In this document: one piece after another, positions 10,801 through 23,929 of the stretch
How positions within the stretch are numbered: the first letter of the stretch is position 1
How the letters are laid out: the number at the start of each line of letters is the position of its first letter
Source of the DNA: Anthostomella pinea
Taxonomy: Eukaryota; Ascomycota; Sordariomycetes; Xylariales; Xylariaceae
Length of the DNA: 64,000 nucleotides
Reading direction: 5' to 3'
Assembly: GCA_963556695.1 (NCBI GenBank)
Contig: CAUWAG010000006.1
Location: forward strand, 3,782,001-3,846,000
The notes under the pieces: generated by a model
Seen by the model: the letters and a program-made list of their open reading frames with translations, nothing else
What the model was told of the DNA's origin: nothing
The model's database searches: none
Made by a program: the position numbers and the translations under genes

Positions 10801-11760
10801 GGCGTGGCTCAAGGCGCGAGTGAGTCGGCTAGACCTTTCCTCATTTGAGTGCACTGTAGCTAACTATCTCAGTGGTCCTCGAGGACGCCCTTATACGTGA
10901 CATGACGTTCAGTCCGCTGCGCGATGCTACCCTCCCCAAAGTCGATGGGAGCTGTATTCTCAATGACCTGCTACGTGACTGTACGCTTGAGTTCTTTGTG
11001 TTCTTCAGCTCCGCCTCTGCTGTGGTTGGCAACCCTGGGCAGTCCAATTACTCGGCAGCAAATTTGTTCATGTCCAGTTTGGCAGAGCAAAGGCGAAGAC
11101 ATGGACAAGCAGCATCGGTAATCAACATCGGGCCTATACTTGGTGTTGGGTATGTTACTCAGCAGGGTATCGACATAAAAGTACAGGTACAAGCAGAATC
11201 TCAGATGTTCATATCTGAACACGACTTTCATCAGCTGTTTGCAGAAGCCGTTCTCGCAGGGACGCCGGGCTCCTGTGGTCCCATCGAAATCACCTCAGGT
11301 GTAGCAAGGGTTAACCACTCCCAAAGGTCCCAGCCAGCATGGGCATCAAACCCTGTGATGAGCCAATTCATTCGATTTGACGAACCAATCGATTTGAATA
11401 CAGCTGTTTCTCAACAAGACGTCCCTGTCAGGACCCAACTCGAAGAGGCGCGTACCAAAATTGACGTTCTAGGCATCATTGCCGAAGCTCTGATTCCGAA
11501 GCTCTGTGTTCTCTTCCAGCTCCAAACCGAAGACCTCGCAAGAGAAAATCTCAGTAATTTGCATCTGAACGCCATGGGAACCGACTCACTACTTGCTATT
11601 GATATTCGGAGCTGGTTCATGGCCATTTTTCAAGCCAACATTCCTGTTCTGAAGATCCTAGGCGGCGCGTCGGTGGGTGAATTGATCGAAATGGCGGCAG
11701 AAGCTATTCCCCTGTCAATGCTCCCGAAAATGCGGGCAGATAGTGATGACTCCTCCATGT
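7871..11760 (+). other. MT, silent ER, KR and ACP domains of the hybrid synthase
   Basis: The methyltransferase has its SAM-binding motif EVGAGTGAAT near 8429 and would add a methyl group to the growing chain. Frame 2 switches to frame 1 between about 8672 and 8680, just before the conserved LRNIRRLLRPGG block. Sequence at about 9700-10070 is a remnant ER-like region without a nucleotide-binding motif, usual for hybrids that rely on a separate enoylreductase. The ketoreductase has its NADPH site in GLGGGLG near 10530, Ser in FSSASA and Tyr in NYSAAN near 11049. An extra T at about 10770 breaks it. The carrier-protein Ser lies in MGTDSLLAID near 11585, followed by a Ser/Pro-rich linker. Confidence 0.88.
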
Positions 11761-11934
11761 TGGCAACTTCCGCGTCCGAGGTTGAAGGCCCCTCGAACCC
11801 CTCGAAAGGTCACTCTGACTCTGAACCTCAAAACGGTTCGAGTGGTAGCCATGAGACCAGACCAACCTCAACAACGTCAAGCCAAGACCATTTCGACAGG
11901 TCTCAAGACATCGTAGCCTCCGGGCCTTACCTCC

Positions 11935-14900
11935 AGCAGACAGCCAAGCTCTCCTTCAGCCAGTCTATGTTTTGGTTCGTCTTGATGTTCTTGAGTGACA
12001 AAGCTGGTTTGAACCACACTGGATCGTTCCGTTTGAGAGGGAGGATCAATCCTGGTCGATTTGAGATGGCTTTGCAGGCCATTGGGTATCAGCATGAATC
12101 ACTAAGGACCTTCTTCTTCGAGAAAAGTGGCCAGCCAATGCAGGGGATAATGGATTCGAGCACCTTACGAGCAGAGTATCGACAGATATCAAGTGAGGAC
12201 GATGTTGCTAAAGCGGTGGAGGAGCTGCAACATCATGTCTTTGACTTGGCTCACGGAGAGACCATGAGGATCATGCTTCTATATCAGTCGCCGACAATCC
12301 AGTACCTTGTGCTTGGAACGCATTCTCTCATTGTGGACGGTTGGTAACTTCGAGTATTTCTAAAGGACCTCGAGCATCATTATATACCCACTCCCAGGCC
12401 ACTCACGACTCCGTCGTCCTTCAAGTACTCAGACCGGCAATACGTGGACTTCGCGCATGGACAGTTCGACGGCGAACTTACTTTCTGGAAATCTGAGCTT
12501 GCGGAGTTGCCTCCACCCTTGCCGATTCTTCGCTTAGGGCGCGCCGTGTCGCGCCCACCGCTTACTCTATACGACAATGAGCGAGCTTTTATCAGGTTCA
12601 AGCCGGACCCAAAGGGCAGAATCCAGACACTTTGCCGCAGCTGCAAGGTCACCCCGTTTCACTTCTACTTGGCCGTGTTCAGGGTGTTGCTGCTACGATA
12701 CGCCGACGCTGGGGATGTCTCGGTTGGAATAGCGGACGCAAACCGCAATGACGAGGAGACAATCAACAGCATCGGATCGTTCGTCAACCTCTTGCCACTG
12801 TCCTTCCACGCCAATGCAAACACCAAGTTTCATGTACTGCTCGAAGAAACGCGCGATAAGGTGTTCGCAGCCATGGCCAACTCACGAGTTCCGTTCCAGG
12901 TCCTGCTTAACGAGTAAGATCGCTCCCGCTCTTCGCTCGCTTGAATGAAAGTCTCTAACTTCTTATATAGGCTAGATATTCCTAGGTCGGCCACGCACAC
13001 CCCAATCTTCCAGTCATTTGTTGACTACCGCCTGGGCCAACGGGAGCTTACCCAATGGGCCGATTGCCAGCTCGAAATGCAGAGTTTCCACGTTTCCAAG
13101 CTAGCATATGACGTTGCCCTTGATATCATTGACGACCCCGATGGCGACTGTCAGGTCGCGCTTATAGTTCGCAGGGACTTGTACAGCGAGCAAGATGCTG
13201 GATATTTAGCTAAGAGCTTTCGAATCATGGTTGAAGCGTTTTCCAAAGATGCCGAAATGGAAATAATCCGGGCGCCCATATACGACCACACAGATGTCAG
13301 CAGAGTGACAGCGTTCGGACAAGGTATTTACGATCGCGCATTTGGTGCAAGAACTCAGTATATATGATCCTGAAACTGATGAGTTGGTCGCAGGTCCACG
13401 GCACAAATCCTCATGGCCAGAGACGATTCTTCATAGAATCTGCGATGTAGCTGAGTGTCTGTCAACCGAACTTGCAGTCGATTGGATGGACGGCTCGAGC
13501 GTCACGTATGCGGAATTACTAGTCAGGACGGCTTCCGTTGCCAACGCGCTGAAGAATGCTGCAGTCCAGTTCGGGCAACGAGTTGCTGTCCTACAAGCGC
13601 CTACTCCAGACTGGATAGCATCAGTTCTGGCAATCATGCAAGTTGGCGCTGTATATGTCCCTTTTGACCTGGGCAATCCATGGAGCCGGTTGGCGGCGTT
13701 GATGAGGGACTGTCAGCCCAGTGTCATTCTTGTCGACGACGAGACGCAACAGCACACCGAGAGACTGGGCGTGACGGTGCTCACAATCATCAACGTCGTA
13801 GGCCTAGAACTTAATGCGTCCATCCGCTTGCCCATCAGTGCCACCGCTCCAGGTACAGCAGCTATTCTATACACAAGCGGATCATCGGGCATCCCCAAGG
13901 GAATCATGCTGAAGCACAAAGGCCTGCGCAATTGGCTGGAACACACAGCGCAAGTATACGAGCTTGGTTCCGAACGCGTCTTGCAGCAAAGTTCCTCAGG
14001 CTTCGACATGTCACTCATTCAAATATTCACCGCTCTGTGTTTTGGGGGGTGCATTTGCCTGGTCCCTAGACGGCACCGTGGCGATGCTGTGGCTATCAGC
14101 GACCTCATTTACGCCCGACGGGTCACTTACACGTTCTGCTGCACGTCCGAGCTTGTCACTTGGTTGAAGTACGGTAATCCAGTCCAGCTTTCACGTTCAG
14201 CATGGCGTAGAGCAATAACAGGTGGCGAGCCGGGGGTAGGTGAACTACTCCGGGACTTTGCGGAGCTAGAAAAAGGGGATCTTCGCCTATATCATGCTTA
14301 CGGTCCGACTGAAACCTCATTTACTGCCGCGACCATGGAGCTACTTTACAATGATCGAAACCAGGAATGGGCTTCCGGGAACGTTGCCGTCGGCTATACT
14401 CTACCCAATTACACTGTATATATTCTCGACGAGTACGCAGACCTTGTGCCCCCGGGCGTTCAGGGGGAGGTCTGCATCGGCGGGCCAGGCGTTGCTGCTG
14501 GTTACCTGAGTAGGGAGGAACTCAACAGAGAGAGGTTCATACCCAACGTAATGGCCTCCAAGAACGATCTGGGTCGCGACTGGAACACGATACATCGCAC
14601 TGGCGATTTGGGTCGGTGGGGCGAGACTGGCGCCCTTTTCATCGAAGGCCGAATTTCAGGTGATACGCAGATCAAGCTTAGGGGCTTGCGTATAGACCTA
14701 CGCGAGGTGGAACATGCTCTGCTCGAGACGGCCCAGGGACAACTTGGCGAGGCAGTAGTCTCTTGCTGCCGCATGTCGGCATCGGACCCGGAGTTCCTCG
14801 TTGCTCATGTGGTATTTAACCAGATTGTCTCAGAGGATAAGTGGTCCCAGGTTGCCACGTCCCTGCCACCCAGACTGGACATACCTCGTTACATGTGTCC

Positions 14901-16368
14901 TGGCATTGTTGTGCCGGTTACTAGCCTCCCACGAACAAACACTGGAAAGCTTGACCGGAGAGCAGTTGCGGCGTTACCACTGCCAAATATCAGCGTGAGA
15001 GAGGTCGGGCTTTCACGGACTGAGACTCTGCTGGGGAGCATCTGGTCAGACATCATTCCGGGCAACATGGCTAACACGAATCGCATCACGCCTAGTACGG
15101 ACTTCTTCCACATCGGAGGGACTTCACTGCTGCTCCTTGAACTCCGAAGGCGCGTACGCGCAGATTTCGACACCGAGCTAAGCTTGATAAGCATGTTCGA
15201 TATGAGCACGCTTGAAGCCATGGCGTCCGCGATTGAAGGCAGAGGCGAGCACCAGTCATCATCGGTCGTGGTGGACTGGGAGCATGAGGCAGGTCTCACT
15301 CTTGCAATAGCGCACGCAGGGCATTTGCAGCACGTTGTTCATGCTGATTCGAAGACCGTCGTTCTGACCGGCTCAACCGGCTACCTAGGCAGCGCAATTC
15401 TCGATGCTCTCATTGAGGATCCCTTGATCAAATCAGTGTACTGTATAGCCGTGCGCGACGTGGGCAGGCGACACATACCAGAGCACAGTAAGGTCACATT
15501 CTATGAGGGTGATCTTCTACGCGGCCGTCTCGGGCTGTCGGAGCAAGACGCGAAACGGATTTTCCACGAAGCCGACATGATCATCCACAACGGCGCTGAC
15601 GTCTCGTACGGGAAGACGTGGGCGTCTCTACGACTATGCAACTTACAAGCGACCAAGGAGCTCGTGGAGATGAGCTTGCCGCGACTGGTGCCGTTCCACT
15701 ATATCTCCAGTGGCGGCGCGTGTAGTTTCGCCGCTGCGGCAGGCTGCCACGAAATCGGCCCCGTGTCCGTCGCGCAATATCCGCCGCCCAGCACGGTGGC
15801 TCCTGGCTACGCTGCTAGCAAGTGGGCGAGCGAGGTCTTCCTCGAGAAGGTCCACGCCCACCACCCCGGCTGGCCCATCTACATCCACCGGCCATCCAAC
15901 ATCGCGCGTGCCGGCGAGCCGCATCTCGACCTCATCCACAACCTGCGCCATTTCTCACGCGTGATGCGCGCAGTGCCGGTGGCGCGTGGAAGCGCCCGCG
16001 GAGCGATCGACTCGGTCGACCTCGGCGAGGTGGTGCGGGGCATCATGGGTGCCATCCACCCGCCGGATGGAGAAGAGGAGCACGGTCGGGACGAGAAGCT
16101 GCGGTTCCTGCACCACGCTGGCGGCGATCACCTCCCGCTGGACGACATGCGTGCGTGGGTGGCCGAAACCGGCATGGGGGCCGCCGACTCCGAGGAGTGC
16201 AGGCCACGCTCTGAAGTCGAGCAGCTGCCCTTCGCGGACTGGGCGAGGCGCGGCGGCGAGCACGGCATGGACCCGGTTGTGGTGGCCTTCCTGCAGGCCT
16301 TTGAGAACCGTGGCGAAATGGTCTTCCCGCGGCTCATGGGCGAGGTGATCGTTGACAGGTCGATGTGA
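11935..16368 (+). other. NRPS half: C-A-T-R
   Basis: The condensation domain runs from about 11940 to 13320, with a TAA at 12345-12347. Its HHxxxDG site reads HSLIVDG. The adenylation domain (about 13440-14960) has YTSGSSGIPKG, GFDMS, AYGPTE, TGDLGRW, RGLRIDLREVE and the late Lys in TNTGKLDRR. Reading the pocket against GrsA numbering gives D-M-I-F-I-G-A-F-T-K, an approximate hand alignment. The thiolation Ser lies in GGTSLL at 15124-15126. The terminal reductase has the NADP motif TGSTGYLGS near 15370 and a Tyr-x-x-x-Lys pair in YAASK at 15808-15822. The last 700 bp are visibly richer in G and C than the rest. Confidence 0.9.
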
Positions 16369-19300
16369 ACCATGTTCGGGGTGCACCACTACTGTTGGTG
16401 GTGGAATATGTTGTTGAATTTCATCATGTCATGCTAGGGTTATACAGACGCTTTGGGAGATCTTCTCCACTTTTTTCGTATAATATACGCGTCTACTTCT
16501 TTTGGCACTGCCGTAGGTTTTTTAAGGTCAAGATTGTGAAAGGCCTGAGGGCGGCACCTCTCGGACCGTCTTGGCTGACTGGTATCCAGCCAGCTACGAT
16601 CCCTTCCAGCTCTACATCGTACTGGGAGAAATCGCCAACAATACAAGCTCAGCCATCCAGGGGCTCGCGCATCTCTACAACATGCAGGAGGGCCGCGTAG
16701 TGAAGCGTAAAACCATTTTAATTTTTGTATATCGATACTACCTATCCGTTTTGGCAGTTTACGATATATCACAGTGCAGGGTGAAGCACCGAGTTCGCTT
16801 TAGGTTGGCACCTCTTTTCTACTTCCAGTCCCGCGATATCTGTTCTGGACCTGGTTGCTTGATGGCCACGACATGATGCCATCCGCAAGCTTCGCCTGCA
16901 TTAGTGGCCTAGTTGAAATAGGGTGAGTGTACGTCGGCTTTGGAACAGGTGAATAACAAGCATCAGCCTTCACTGTGGCCTTCGGCAAGGGAAACATTGG
17001 CCTGCATGCCAGCGAGGCTCTTGCACAATATCGATCATTCCGGCAGGTCGTCTTAGCCCGGGGCCCGTTCTGGAACGCGTCTTCCCTGTGCATGTTCGCA
17101 GTTAACAATATAAGCGTCGCGTCATCGACGATATCCTCCCAACTGGCGCAGACGTACCCAAGTGACGCAAAGTGGATGGCCCTCGACGCTATCCTCTCCA
17201 TGTATCAAGCCATACCAGGATAGCACGTCTACGGTTGTGCCTTACCCAAGCACGAGTGCATCATCAGAGACATACATACCCTCGAATCCGACCAGCAGGC
17301 CTCGTACCTGCCTGGTCGAACAAGGACCGGCCCATGTGCCTCACTCACGGTGGGCCCTGTGAATGACGGTACCACAGGACAAGACTCCTGCTCCGTGCGG
17401 GCGATGCGGAACAGAGGAAGAAGTCATCTGTCCATGTTGAATTGACTGCAAGCACGAGGAAATTATATCTGCGGCATTTGGACTTCAGTGCTCGCTTGAG
17501 ATCACACTCGCTCTTGTCAAGCAAGTAAGGAGGAGACTTTCGGCCGTTGTCGGATCCTGTACCGGTAAAGCACAACACCAGCACCGTGGCCCTGACGTAG
17601 AGGTACCACTCTGCCGGGACCGCCTGGTCGATTCGAGACCTAACTCTTTGGTATCAGTGCCTGCATTGCATGTTCACCCTGACTCGCGTCCCGGTCTGGA
17701 TTGGGCGTAGTATCGGAACCACTGACATGGCAGTCACCCCCACGTTCCTCAGTGGAGGTCGAAGAATCACCCCCCACATCTTCAGAGTATTGTTACATGG
17801 GTCTACTGCTTTTTTCTTTTGTCGCAGTTCACATCAGGGTCACCCTGGATGAGCATCATTGAGCAAGTTAGGCCATGCTGGGGTTCTTGTTCATGCAAGT
17901 TGTACGTAGCGGGTCGTCGGGTTCTTGACTCTGATAAGACCCCCACCAATGGACAATGACTGAGATTCAACGGTATTCTTGTGCTCCCAACGGTGGATGT
18001 GGTAAGCATGAGGAACAGGCTAGTGAGTTGGAGACTTAGAGAAGAACACTCGGATGTATTGCATGCCCTATCAGACATTGTACACAGGTGCCAGACACAG
18101 AGCATCTGGATCGAAAGTTCGAGATATACTTCCTAGATGGTATGAGAGCGAACTCGTTGCTCCTATCACACTGCCCGCTTCCCCGGCCGGCCGACTCCAT
18201 CCACGCCGTAGTTGAATATAGAAAAGACTAGCCCAAAGCGATAGAAAAGCAATAGATGATCTTCCCAAAACTCCACATATCCCCCTAGCATCGAAGAATG
18301 GTCATATACAGTCCATCACTGCCTCCAGACCCTTGAGATAAAGACCTTCGCCAAAAAGCAACAGCTGTGGTTCATGAGATGGAGTAAGCCCTAGGCGGGA
18401 TACCACGATAGTGGAGGAGAAAATGGTGGAGGAGACATCCATGGTGAAGGAGACTTCGACGTTGCAAGCTCACGGGCGACGCAGAGTTGGTCTGTGACGG
18501 TCCCCATTCGCAATGTCACCTTCGAGAGAATCATCTAAGCAAGGACTCATACATGAAGCTAATCAGCGGATGTACTCACGCGTTGCGTTAGCTAACATAA
18601 CCACCACAGCCTGCGCAACACCGACCTGGCAAGACCCAGATTTCCCTTCCGTCGTCCAGACACGACGGGCAGCGTTTGCCAGGAGCCTGGTGTAGGTGGT
18701 CAGCTATGATAGTTGCGTGAAAGGAGGCGAACACATACCGTCCCGGACATGTCGACCAGCGGTGCAGTGTGGTTGGAGCTTGCCAGGACCTCGTCATGAG
18801 AGCAAGAAGTGCATGAGGATGCCATTATGCTGATAGTTCGATAGTCGAGATTCAAGACCTGGCTGGTTTGAGTGTGTATGATGGCGAAGTTGAGCGTGGA
18901 TGATGAGCTGGAAAGGTTCGGAGAGTCTGGGTTCTTGCAACATACTTATACTTCTCAGACCCCTTGCTTCTAGGATATGGGCCGGGTAGAAGCTGCAGCA
19001 TTAGGGTGATGATCTATCCCCATGATAATGGTCTTCTCTCGCTGGTGAGCGGGTAGTTGACCGCCGTGTGGAAGCCATCTGGTAGACCTGTCCGTACCCG
19101 GAGTAAAAAGGAGAGCTGCGGATCAGCACGCACCGGGAGGCTGGCGGCAGACTAACGCTGTCTATCAAGACGTCAATATCGAAGAGAGTTTCAACTGGAG
19201 CGTGTCGCCAAGTAGGTGGGTACTACTCTGCAAGTAGTATGGACTCGGTTCCCCAGCTCTATCAACTTTCGAAGGTGGAGGAGGACGAGAAGGAGTAGGG

Positions 19301-22300
19301 CTTCGGAGGTGATCTGGACCTCGAACGAGAAACCACCAAGTGGGGCCGGTAACAAGGGTAGAAACGTGGGCTGGGCACACGATTCTGGTACCTAGGTAAG
19401 TATCCGTTTCGTGATGGCGGATATGCGTTGAAGTTCGAAGACGACCATTGGGCCAAGAGGGCGGAGACATGGGTGTAGGTGCCAAGGCGAACATTCCGCC
19501 CATCGAAGCTGGAAGCTAGCGGAACAAACGAAGATTGTAGATAGGGGTCGAGCGGCCTGAAGTCTGACAGGCTACAGCACAGACAGAGTCACATTCGGGA
19601 TATTTTGCTAGAGATCGGGCGTGCGTAGATGGTGCGGTGCGGGTACTTCGTGGGTCGATGCAAGCAAGTGGGTCGGTCATCTGCCTGGCAAAGTGAATAA
19701 TTGTGCAACTATACGTACCTTACTATTGCTATGAAGGGGTCCGGTGAGACACCTCAATAGCAGGCACGTGGCAGAGGGGTTGTAACTTGTACGGTGGCCC
19801 GGCTTCCCGAACCTCTTGATCACTTTTCACCTCCTCCCTCAACGTCCTCCTCGGAACAATACTCGCACTATTTTATGACCTGCGTCCATATCGGATGCCG
19901 GCTATGTGTCGTCTGCGAAAATGACAGCCCAATCCACAAGCGCTTCCACTCTAGCACTCCCATCCGTATACTGGGTTAAGTCGAATAACAAAGGCCTTGG
20001 GTTGCTTTTGAGTATAGGGCCCCGTCACCGAGGCAGCACCCCTAGTAGCGGTCGAATCGAGGAGGCCTGTGGAACGACAGCCGTCCGTTGCATTTGATCT
20101 CGGATTTACGGTGGGTGCAGCATCGTGCTGCTGTGCTCAGATGTGGCCTGCAGGTGGCCTGCAGGTCGTCTGCAGGCGCTTTAAGCAGCACGATGCTTTT
20201 ACCCAGATGCTTGCTACGTCAGTTCGCAGCTCCATGATCTCACAACGCTCGTGGATTGTCTTGCCTTACGTCGAAGCTCTCGCCTCCTCATAAATGCTAC
20301 CCCGTCCAGAATCACAAAGGCATGGACGTTCAAATGGACCGTTATGTACGATCATGGTACGTTCTAATGAAGAGTCTGAGCCAGTTCCCTTCGACGTCCC
20401 GTTATAACTCTGCCCATATCGATCGTGGACCACCGGCTTGAAGTTGCTTTTCTCCTCTTGACCGGCCCCGCCCCGAAGCCCCTCACCGGTGAGCTGTATA
20501 GTAGCTGTCGACAACCTCTACGCTATCGTATCGGCGATCAAATACGCAGTAACGACCTCAGCGGCCCGGTGACTCCATCACTGCATGGTTCTAGGGGTGA
20601 ACATCAGGCGGATCTCCCAAGGCTCACCTACTAGGCCCGAGGCTACATTACCAGTCGTCGTTTCGGGGCGCCTTTTCACCGATGGTGGAAGCACTGCTTT
20701 CCATCTCGACGGCTTTCTCGACACCGACATTTCCTTCAGGCCCATCTCATGCCAAAGGGCCCCCTGCATACACGATAGACCTAACACACGAGTGAGGTGT
20801 GCTCGAGTCCTCCCTAATTTGACAGGTCACATTGAGCTGCTGCACGAGGCAGGCTTGCCAACCGCCCAGTCCCTGAGCACCATATTCTCGCCACAATCTG
20901 GCTCCACTAACGAACGATCGCTGTGCTTAGCCATATGGTACAGGTCACCTGTCACCTCACAGTTTGAACGAGGATATATCATGTTTCAACTGTCGGCTCA
21001 TACCGAGCTGTCAGAGCGGTCGAGGGCCACAGACGACTAGCACTGTAGAAGCCCATGACTGACGCCACTCATCCGTGACCTCGGGTCTCATCCCTGTGTC
21101 CATCAACAGGTGGTTGGGAACACAAGCCTGAGCTACCATACTGTCGGGACTAATCATTCAACAGCATCTGGCATTTGCCTGTTTACTACTTGTCAATCCT
21201 CAGGGATACTACATATGGCTTTCAAGGCGATATGTACGCAGGGTATGAACAGCCCGTGCCTTATTGGGCGTATCTTTGGCGTCCCCCAGCTGTAGGACTT
21301 CTTGTGATGATTATCCCAGCTCAGGATCATCCTGCCTATCCGCCTTCAGCATACCAGTACCGTGGACAGACTCATGTTTTGAAAGAAACGCAGCTCTGCG
21401 AGTATCCTTTGGTTACGGCAGTCTTGCCGCGGATTACATTGGATTACCTCCGCGTACCCGCGAAAGATGTGATATGTCATTTATCACATTCGTGCAGTGG
21501 CGCTCAACTGCCCGCTCCCCCCCCCGGTTGTCAATCGCGCAGGTGTGCCACGTAAGCCCAAACTTCCCAACTCAGCACCACAGGATCTCTTAGACTCTGA
21601 TGCTGCATTAGTGGCGCGCGATAGACCCGGGAAGAAGAAACTCATCTCGCATCATACTCTAGCTTGAGCCAGACCGCATGTTAAAGGGTTACCTGATCGA
21701 GAAGTTCCGTTTCTTTATCGGCAGATGATTTCAGCTCCCCACACAACAGCCTCAGCCCAACTATACTGTCTGACCAGCTGCTCAGGGAAAACTTTCCTCC
21801 ACATACTGCATATGGACGGGGCCAACCCGGAAGAACGAAGGCTGCTGAACTGCTGGATAAGGCGTAACGCCTCAGCGAGACACGGTTCAGCTACTCATGC
21901 AGCAGCTGTGGCGTTCCCATCATCATTCGAAACATCTGACTCGTCATTCCTCGATGTCATTGCCGTTGGGAGAACTACCTTTGGTCTGTCATTCAACGGT
22001 GTCTTGAAACATCTAGTCTCGGCCGGCCACGCATAGCGACCTGTCACTTTCGCGGACCGAGTCGGTCAACGAAACCCAGCACACCGGTGTCCCCGAGTAC
22101 ACCGGTCGGTCCCTCGACCTCATTTCAACTATAGAAGTGCGGAACTAGTATGCGGGGATGGAGCCCCTATAGCTGACATCCATCTCAACTTTTGTCCCTC
22201 GACTGACTGACTGACCCTCGCTGCCCCTTGCCTGCATGGCCGGCTAGTCACGGAATGGATTTGGTCGCGTACACAGAACGCAATTGGATATTCTATCATT

Positions 22301-23929
22301 ATACTTAACGCTGCCCCCAGCCGATACTTTCTTCTTCCTCCGCATGCAGGGACGCTCCCCCAATACCACCTCGATACTCCGCAGTCCCTGGTACTGGCAC
22401 TGGCAGATGAGAGATAGAGCGAGAGTGCCCACTCCAATGACTCTATGCTTGCCTTACTCCCTGGATTGCTTCTTCATCACTGTGCTGCGGACCTGCGGTG
22501 ATCCCACCGCTATCAATACGAGAGCCAGCGGATGCGCCATCAACGTTCTAGACGCCCTCAGGCCCCCTTCCGCGCATGCTCCCGATGACGTAGTTGCGGG
22601 TTGACCCATACCGCATCTCCAGACTAGGCTTTGCTTTGCTTCTATTCTACAGCATGTAGACTTGACAACATCAATTACTCTGTGGACCACGTTATCACAT
22701 GCGAGGGACGACGATGCTCCCTCCCTCCCTCCTGTTCAGCCTGAGGTAGTGACTCATTCGCTCAGGACGGTCCACCTGCTTGGCCTAATAATAAGTATTG
22801 CTCTGCCCCTTCGAAGACGAGCGACTGTCATCCGATGATGAGGAAAACCCTCCTGACCTAGGTGGCCTATCTCCCTATTTGCCTTACCGCAACCCTACTT
22901 GCCTTATTGCAACGCTACCATGGACTGCAACCCTACTACGGGACTGCAACCACACCACCAAACAGAACATGCAATCAAGACCAAGCACCTAGATATGACG
23001 ACCTACAGTCCAGATTACCTGGAGTCGGCCCGTCAAGCAGTCGACCGTGCATGCATACACACCGAGTTGGCTGCCCAGGAGTAGCGTAGCAACTACGACC
23101 ATAGGCAACGGGATTGCGTAGGTAGTAATCTCCATCCAGTCCATCCAGTCCGTCAGTCCGTCACCGTCATCAGCGGACAAGGACCTACCCCAGATTCCGC
23201 TGTCCCAGATTCGCGGGCGACTTAGTGTGATGGTTAAGTGGGCATACATATTCAGAGTGTTGAAGAAGTGTCAGAATATGCGGCTTGTCTGGCCACGCCG
23301 GTTTGAAAGAATGGTGGGTACTTAGTAACCTTGGCCTCTCGGAACGTGTCACCGTCGGAACGCGTTTGTTCGAGTCCACATGTCACATCGTAGGTATCTC
23401 TTTTTGTTTTGTTCTACTTGGGCAGCTTAGCTGCCAATGCTGGGTGGACCTCCCGCCAGTCTCGTTGATTTGACATATGTACGTACGTGTGTTCGAATAC
23501 AAGGTGCGTTTCGCGCGAGCTACCATGCCGTCTAGCTCCTTGGGTATCCCAAAATATCAAGTCGCCCAATGCTCCCACCTGTGTAACGCCGATCAAGACC
23601 CCTTAGAGTAGAAGAAGCTCTGCGGTGACGGCTTCTCGGGCCATACACATACACAACCAGAAACAACCTACCAGTAACGACTCCCTTCCCAATAAGGTAC
23701 TGAGCACCTAAGATCGCCCGCATTCCATCTTTTCTATCCAAGCCACCCGCTGCGCCCGAAGTCCAGTTGGGGCGGACTCGTACGGTTCGGGGCGAAGAGT
23801 GGCAGAAGAAAAATGACGTCTTTGCAAACACAAAATATGACAGGTATGCAACCGTAGCAATCCCGTGACATGCGAATGGTACGTTGCGCTTTGTTGCGTT
23901 TTGTTGCGACCTCGGTCAGCTTGTTCCCG
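16369..23929. other. 7.5-kb gene-free stretch
   Basis: No gene is supported here on either strand. Open frames are all under about 155 codons and none gives a family I recognise. The frames at 16975-17223 and 20585-21040 (plus) look the most protein-like but have no flanking splice logic. Simple repeats are minor: three TGCAGGTGGCC/TGCAGGTCGTC-type copies near 20145-20180, GTCCATCCA near 23130, and TTGTTGCG copies near 23885. It may be degraded coding or transposon sequence. I saw no tRNA-like cloverleaf. Confidence 0.5.

Larger units (their letters stand above)
2767..16368 (+). pseudogene. Highly reducing PKS-NRPS hybrid synthase, multiply disrupted
   Basis: This would have been a megasynthase that builds a methylated reduced polyketide and joins it to one amino acid. 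Order: KS, AT, DH, C-methyltransferase, silent ER region, KR, ACP, condensation, adenylation, thiolation, terminal reductase. Introns inferred from frame and family continuity: 3334-3386, 3509-3562, 5206-5259 (GC-AG), 7688-7870, 10674-10729, 10820-10872, 12914-12970 and 13324-13393, plus one starting near 3128 and ending near 3240. Damage: the start codon and roughly the first 140 KS residues are absent; a Tc1/mariner element sits at 3697-5033; one base is missing near 8675; one extra T lies at about 10770; an in-frame TAA lies at 12345-12347. The last exon, 13394-16368, is fully open. Most domain core motifs survive, so decay seems fairly recent. No dedicated trans-ER, P450 or regulator gene is recognised beside it. 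Confidence 0.93.

Noticed and set aside
15643..16389. Long frames on the other strand and other plus frames at the end of the synthase
   Set aside because: Shadows of the GC-rich reductase-coding exon.
16975..17223. 82-codon frame following the synthase that reads somewhat like protein
   Set aside because: No family match, and neighbouring frames are full of stops; left inside the gene-free stretch.
20585..21040. 151-codon plus-strand frame in the gene desert
   Set aside because: No known family, no conserved motif and no supporting splice or promoter signals.
23355..23385. TTGTTCGAGTCC, resembling a tRNA T-arm
   Set aside because: No matching acceptor, D or anticodon stems nearby.
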